Shown here in pieces: positions 57,540 through 64,000 of a stretch of DNA of 64,000 nt. Position 1 is the first letter of the stretch. Every line of letters begins with the position of its first letter. The notes beneath the pieces were generated by a model. That model did not search any database and was not told where the DNA came from. It saw only the letters and a list, made by a program, of their open reading frames with translations. A program made the translations under genes and the position numbers. The DNA comes from Gordionus sp. m RMFG-2023 (taxonomy: Eukaryota; Nematomorpha; Gordioida; Chordodea; Parachordodidae): contig NC_088775.1 of NCBI RefSeq assembly GCF_954871325.1, positions 34,821,561-34,885,560 of the forward strand. Reading direction: 5' to 3'.

Positions 57540-60500
57540 AACTAAATTGATAGTAAGTATAACGATATTGTGAGTACTGGATTAGGGAAAAGGCTAACAT
57601 CTTATGTGCAATTTTGAATATTTTTATATCATTGAACTCAGAATTAAATTTCCTATCTAAATATGCTTTGATGTAATTTTTTACGTTATCGGTTCAAAAA
57701 ATAAATTTTAATAATTTTTTTGTGGTAAAAACGTTGGAAGGGAAAAGGCTAACATCTTATATGCAATTTCGAATATTTTTATATTATTCTACTCAGAATT
57801 AAATTTCCTATCCAATTATGCTTAGATGTATTTTTTTACGTTTCCGGTTCAAAAAATAACATTTTTGTCGCGAAAACGTTCAAAGGGAAAAGGCTAACAT
57901 CTTAAGTTTAATTTTATAAATTTTTATATCATTGAACTCAGAATTAAATTTCCTATCTAAATATGCTTTGATGTATTTTTTTACGTTATCGGTTCAAAAA
58001 ATAAATTTTAATAATTTTTTTGTGGTAAAAACGTTGGAAGGGAAAAGGCTAACATCTTATATGCAATTTTGAATATTTTTATATCATTCTACTCAGAATT
58101 AAATTTCCTATCCAATTATGCTTAGATGTATTTTTTTACGTTTCCGGTTCAAAAAATAACATTTTTGTCGCGAAAACGTTCGAAGGGAAAAGGCTAACAT
58201 CTTAAGTTTAATTTTATAAATTTTTATATCATTGAAATCAGAATTAAATTTCCTATCTAAATATGCTTAGATGTATTTTTTTACGTTTCCGGTTCACAAA
58301 ATAAATCTTTTGTCGCGAAAGACATTTATAGGGGAAAGGCTAACATTTTAAAAGTAATTTTGAATATATATATATCATTGAACTCAGAATTTAATTCTCT
58401 ATCCAAAACCGCTTAGATATATTTTTAATTTCCGGTTTACAAAATAAATATTTTGTCGCGAAAGACATTTATAGGGGAAAGGCTAACATTTTAAAAATAA
58501 TTTTGAATATATTTATATCATTGAACTCAGAATTTAATTCTCTATCCAAAACCGCTTAGATGTATTTTTTTACGTTTTCGGTTCACAAAATAAAATTTTT
58601 GTCGCGAAAGACATTTATAGGGGAAAGGCTAACATTTTAAAAGTAATTTTGAATATATATATATCATTGAACTCAGAATTTAATTCTCTATCCAAAACCG
58701 CTTAGATGTATTTTTAATTTCCGGTTCACAAAATAAATATTTTGTCGCGAAAGACATTTATAGGGAAAAGGCTAACATTTTAAAAGTAATTTTGAATATA
58801 TTTATATCATTGAACTCAGAATTTAATTCTCTATCCAAAACCACTTAGATGTATTTTTTTACGTTTCCGGTTCACAAAATAAATCTTTTGTCGCGAAAGA
58901 CATTTATATGGGAAAGGCTTACATTTTAAAAGTAATTTTGAATTTATTTATATCATTGAACTCAGAATTTAATTCTCTATCCAAAACCGCTTAGATGTAT
59001 TTTTAATTTCCGGTTCACAAAATAAATATTTTGTCGCGAAAGACATTTATAGGGGATAGGCTAACATTTTAAAAGTAATTTTAAATATATTTATATCATT
59101 GAACTCAGAATTTAATTCTCTATCCAAAACCGCTTAGATGTATTTTTTTACGTTTCCGGTTCACAAAATATATCTTTTGTCGCGAAAGACATTTATAGGG
59201 GAAAGGCTAACATTTTAAAAGTAATTTTGAATATATTTATATCATTGAACTCAGAATTTAATTCTCTATCCAAAACCGCTTAGATGTATTTTTTTACGTT
59301 TCCGGTTCACAAAATAAATTTTTTGTCGCGAAAGACATTTATAGGGAAAAGGCTAACATTTTAAAAGTAATTTTGAATATATTTATATCATTGAACTCAG
59401 AATTTAATTCTCTATCCAAAACAGCTTAGATGTATTTTTTTACGTTTCCGGTTCACAATATAAATCTTTTGTCGCGAAAGACATTTATAGGGAAAAGGCT
59501 AACATTTTAAAAGTAATTTATAATATATTTATATCATTGAACTCAGAATTTAATTCTCTATCCAAAACCGCTTAGATGTATTTTTTTACGTTTCCGGTTC
59601 ACAAAATAAATTTTTTGTCGCGAAAGACATTTATATGGGAAAGGCTAACATTTTAAAAGTAATTTTGAATATATTTATATCGTTGAACTCAGAATTTAAT
59701 TCTCTATCCAAAACCGCTTAGATGTATTTTTAATTTCCGGTTTACAAAATAAATATTTTGTCGCGAAAGACATTTATAGGGGAAAGGCTAACATTTTAAA
59801 AGTAATTTTGAATATATTTATATCATTGAACTCAGAATTTAATTCTCTATCCAAAACCGCTTAGATGTATTTTTTTACGTTTTCGGTTCACAAAATAAAA
59901 TTTTAGTCGCGAAAGACATTTATAGGGGAAAGGCTAACATTTTAAAAGTAATTTTGAATATATTTATATCATTGAACTCAGAATTTAATTCTCTATCCAA
60001 AACCGCTTAGATGTATTTTTAATTTCCGGTTCACAAAATAAATATTTGGTCGCGAAAGACATTTATAGGGAAAAGGCTAACATTTTAAAAGTAATTTTGA
60101 ATATATTTATATCATTGAACTCAGAATTTAATTCTCTATCCAAAACCGCTTAGATGTATTTTTTTACGTTTCCGGTTCACAAAATAAATCTTTTGTCGCG
60201 AAAGACATTTATAGGGGAAAGGCTAACATTTTAAAAGTAATTTTGAATATATTTATATCATTGAACTCAGAATTTAATTCTCTATCCAAAACCGCTTAGA
60301 TGTATTTTTAATTTCCGGTTCACAAAATAAATATTTTGTCGCGAAAGACATTTATAGGGGAAAGGCTAACATTTTAAAAGTAATTTTGAATATATATATA
60401 TCATTGAACTCAGAATTTAATTCTCTATCCAAAACCGCTTAGATATATTTTTAATTTCCGGTTTACAAAATAAATATTTTGTCGCGAAAGACATTTATAG

Positions 60501-63500
60501 AGGAAAGGCTAACATTTTAAAAATTTTGAATATATTTATATCATTGAACTCAGAATTTAATTCTCTATCCAATACCGCTTAGATGTATTTTTTTACGTTT
60601 TCGGTTCACAAAATAAAATTTTTGAAAGACATTTATAGGGGAAAGGCTAACATTTTAAAAGTAATTTTGAATATATATATATCATTGAACTCAGAATTTA
60701 ATTCTCTATCCAAAACCGCTTAGATGTATTTTTAATTTCCGGTTCACAAAATAAATATTTTGTCGCGAAAGACATTTATAGGGAAAAGGCTAACATTTTA
60801 AAAGTAATTTTGAATATATTTATATCATTGAACTCAGAATTTAATTCTCTATCCAATACCGCTTAGATGTATTTTTTTACGTTTTCGGTTCACAAAATAA
60901 AATTTTTGTCGCGAAAGACATTTATAGGGGAAAGGCTAACATTTTAAAAGAAATTTTGAATATATATATATCATTGAAATCAGAATTAAATTTCCTATCT
61001 AAATATGCTTAGATGTATTTTTTTACGTTTTCGGTTCACAAAATAAAATTTTTGAAAGACATTTATAGGGGAAAGGCTAACATTTTAAAAGTAATTTTGA
61101 ATATATATATATCATTGAACTCAGAATTTAATTCTCTATCCAAAACCGCTTAGATATATTTTTAATTTCCGGTTTACAAAATAAATATTTTGTCGCGAAA
61201 GACATTTATAGAGGAAAGGCTAACATTTTAAAAATTTTGAATATATTTATATCATTGAACTCAGAATTTAATTCTCTATCCAATACCGCTTAGATGTATT
61301 TTTTTACGTTTTCGGTTCACAAAATAAAATTTTTGTCGCGAAAGACATTTATAGGGGAAAGGCTAACATTTTAAAAGAAATTTTGAATATATATATATCA
61401 TTGAAATCAGAATTAAATTTCCTATCTAAATATGCTTAGATGTATTTTTTTACGTTTCCGGTTCACAAAATAAATCTTTTGTCGCTAAAGACATTTATAG
61501 GGGAAAGGCTAACATTTTAAAAGTAATTTTGAATATATATATATCATTGAACTCAGAATTTAATTCTCTATCCAAAACCGCTTAGATATATTTTTAATTT
61601 CCGGTTTACAAAATAAATATTTTGTCGCGAAAGACATTTATAGGGGAAAGGCTAACATTTTAAAAATAATTTTGAATATATTTATATCATTGAACTCAGA
61701 ATTTAATTCTCTATCCAAAACCGCTTAGATGTATTTTTTTACGTTTTCGGTTCACAAAATAAAATTTTTGTCGCGAAAGACATTTATAGGGGAAAGGCTA
61801 ACATTTTAAAAGTAATTTTGAATATATATATATCATTGAACTCAGAATTTAATTCTCTATCCAAAACCGCTTAGATGTATTTTTAATTTCCGGTTCACAA
61901 AATAAATATTTGGTCGCGAAAGACATTTATAGGGAAAAGGCTAACATTTTAAAAGTAATTTTGAATATATTTATATCATTGAACTCAGAATTTAATTCTC
62001 TATCCAAAACCGCTTAGATGTATTTTTTTACGTTTCCGGTTCACAAAATAAATCTTTTGTCGCGAAAGACATTTATAGGGGAAAGGCTAACATTTTAAAA
62101 GTAATTTTGAATATATTTATATCATTGAACTCAGAATTTAATTCTCTATCCAAAACCGCTTAGATGTATTTTTAATTTCCGGTTCACAAAATAAATATTT
62201 TGTCGCGAAAGACATTTATAGGGGAAAGGCTAACATTTTAAAAGTAATTTTGAATATATATATATCATTGAACTCAGAATTTAATTCTCTATCCAAAACC
62301 GCTTAGATATATTTTTAATTTCCGGTTTACAAAATAAATATTTTGTCGCGAAAGACATTTATAGAGGAAAGGCTAACATTTTAAAAATTTTGAATATATT
62401 TATATCATTGAACTCAGAATTTAATTCTCTATCCAATACCGCTTAGATGTATTTTTTTACGTTTTCGGTTCACAAAATAAAATTTTTGAAAGACATTTAT
62501 AGGGGAAAGGCTAACATTTTAAAAGTAATTTTGAATATATATATATCATTGAACTCAGAATTTAATTCTCTATCCAAAACCGCTTAGATGTATTTTTAAT
62601 TTCCGGTTCACAAAATAAATATTTTGTCGCGAAAGACATTTATAGGGAAAAGGCTAACATTTTAAAAGTAATTTTGAATATATTTATATCATTGAACTCA
62701 GAATTTAATTCTCTATCCAAAACCGCTTAGATGTATTTTTAATTTCCGGTTCACAAAATAAATATTTTGTCGCGAAAGACATTTATAGGGGAAAGGCTAA
62801 CATTTTAAAAGTAATTTTGAATATATATATATCATTGAACTCAGAATTTAATTCTCTATCCAAAACCGCTTAGATATATTTTTAATTTCCGGTTTACAAA
62901 ATAAATATTTTGTCGCGAAAGACATTTATAGAGGAAAGGCTAACATTTTAAAATAATTTTGAATATATTTATATCATTGAACTCAGAATTTAATTCTCTA
63001 TCCAATACCGCTTAGATGTATTTTTTTACGTTTTCGGTTCACAAAATAAAATTTTGTCGCGAAAGACATTTATAGGGGAAAGGCTAACATTTTAAAAGTA
63101 ATTTTGAATATATATATATCATTGAACTCAGAATTTAATTCTCTATCCAAAACCGCTTAGATGTATTTTTAATTTCCGGTTCACAAAATAAATATTTTGT
63201 CGCGAAAGACATTTATAGGGAAAAGGCTAACATTTTAAAAGTAATTTTGAATATATTTATATCATTGAACTCAGAATTTAATTCTCTATCCAATACCGCT
63301 TAGATGTATTTTTTTACGTTTTCGGTTCACAAAATAAAATTTTTGTCGCGAAAGACATTTATAGGGGAAAGGCTAACATTTTAAAAGAAATTTTGAATAT
63401 ATATATATCATTGAAATCAGAATTAAATTTCCTATCTAAATATCGCTTAGATGTATTTTTTTACGTTTTCGGTTCACAAAATAAAATTTTGTGCGAAAGA

Positions 63501-64000
63501 CATTTATAGGGGAAAGGCTAACATTTTAAAAGTAATTTTGAATATATATATATCATTGAACTCAGAATTTAATTCTCTATCCAAAACCGCTTAGATATAT
63601 TTTTAATTTCCGGTTTACAAAATAAATATTTTGTCGCGAAAGACATTTATAGAGGAAAGGCTAACATTTTAAAATATTTTGAATATATTTATATCATTGA
63701 ACTCAGAATTTAATTCTCTATCCAATACCGCTTAGATGTATTTTTTTACGTTTTCGGTTCACAAAATAAAATTTTTGTCGCGAAAGACATTTATAGGGGA
63801 AAGGCTAACATTTTAAAAGAAATTTTGAATATATATATATCATTGAAATCAGAATTAAATTTCCTATCTAAATATGCTTAGATGTATTTTTTTACGTTTC
63901 CGGTTCACAAAATAAATCTTTTGTCGCTAAAGACATTTATAGGGGAAAGGCTAACATTTTAAAAGTAATTTTGAATATATATATATCATTGAACTCAGAA
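57540..64000. repeat. ~142-146 bp satellite array with higher-order structure
   Basis: About 44 head-to-tail monomers running to the window edge. Each contains ggctaacattttaaaag, cattgaactcagaattt, ctatccaaaaccgcttagat, ccggttcacaaaataaat and ttttgtcgcgaaagacattt. Two main monomer types alternate (gtatttttttacgtttccgg versus gtatttttaatttccgg). The first five or so (57540-58300) are more diverged and use aaatttcctatctaaatatg. Variant markers recur at multiples of the monomer, for example atagaggaaagg near 60498, 61208, 62361, 62928 and 63649. No open reading frame. Monomer length is near that of nucleosomal DNA, as in many centromeric satellites, but the location is unknown. Confidence 0.95.

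Noticed and set aside
57540-64000. Possible repetitive protein gene
   Set aside because: Monomer lengths vary by non-multiples of three and every frame has stops, so it is non-coding satellite DNA.

Overview
This window is very A+T-rich eukaryotic DNA (estimated by eye at about three quarters A+T). It holds one convincing host gene inside a dense, layered field of transposable elements, and it ends in a satellite array. The host gene is an intact, spliced mitochondrial ribosomal protein uS2m (MRPS2) gene on the + strand: four exons, 10767-21986, with introns of 41, 1966 and 8535 bp. Spliceosomal introns, nuclear-encoded MRPS2, hAT, RLE-type LINE and Ty3/Gypsy elements point to a nuclear genome, most likely of an invertebrate animal. 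Nothing here fixes the species. No rRNA, tRNA or CRISPR array was recognised.

Layout. 1-3700: A+T-rich DNA with ~238 bp repeated blocks, a 16-bp minisatellite and no secure gene. 3725-4940: non-autonomous hAT with perfect 8-bp target duplications. 5150-8110: broken LINE (LINE-1, minus strand). 8250-9445: tandem repeats followed by inverted copies of the same unit. 10698-22062: MRPS2, from a triple 19-bp repeat just before its ATG to an AATAAA signal. Its last intron holds a hAT-type foldback MITE (14153-16116) and a long-inverted-repeat element (16175-20775) that itself contains a hAT remnant (16919-18426). 22431-34012: more hAT elements (22431-25250, 25828-27133, 32317-34004), a decayed coding stretch near 27.5-27.9 kb, an element full of short TTCGCGA/TAGCGAA motifs (27.96-30.02 kb) and a small TIR element (31570-32316) hit by a hAT.

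35175-55815 is a set of nested insertions. The outer element is an old Ty3/Gypsy fossil on the minus strand (LTR-1). A second Ty3/Gypsy fossil on the plus strand (LTR-2, 36657-45122, 5-bp duplication tagat) sits inside its pol region and carries its own hAT (42728-44702). A LINE (LINE-2, about 47.45-55.06 kb, same family as LINE-1) sits in its gag region and is itself hit by a hAT (50864-54691). That last hAT carries two spliced, gene-like exons downstream of its transposase. Subtracting the guests leaves about 4.6 kb for LTR-1, a normal size for the family.

55.8-57.5 kb is A+T-rich with simple tandem repeats. From about 57.54 kb to the end of the window is a ~142-146 bp satellite with higher-order structure, running off the edge. 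MRPS2 is the only gene with a confident cellular role (small subunit of the mitochondrial ribosome). The rest is transposon biology, with evidence for insertion order, internal deletion and possible capture of host exons.
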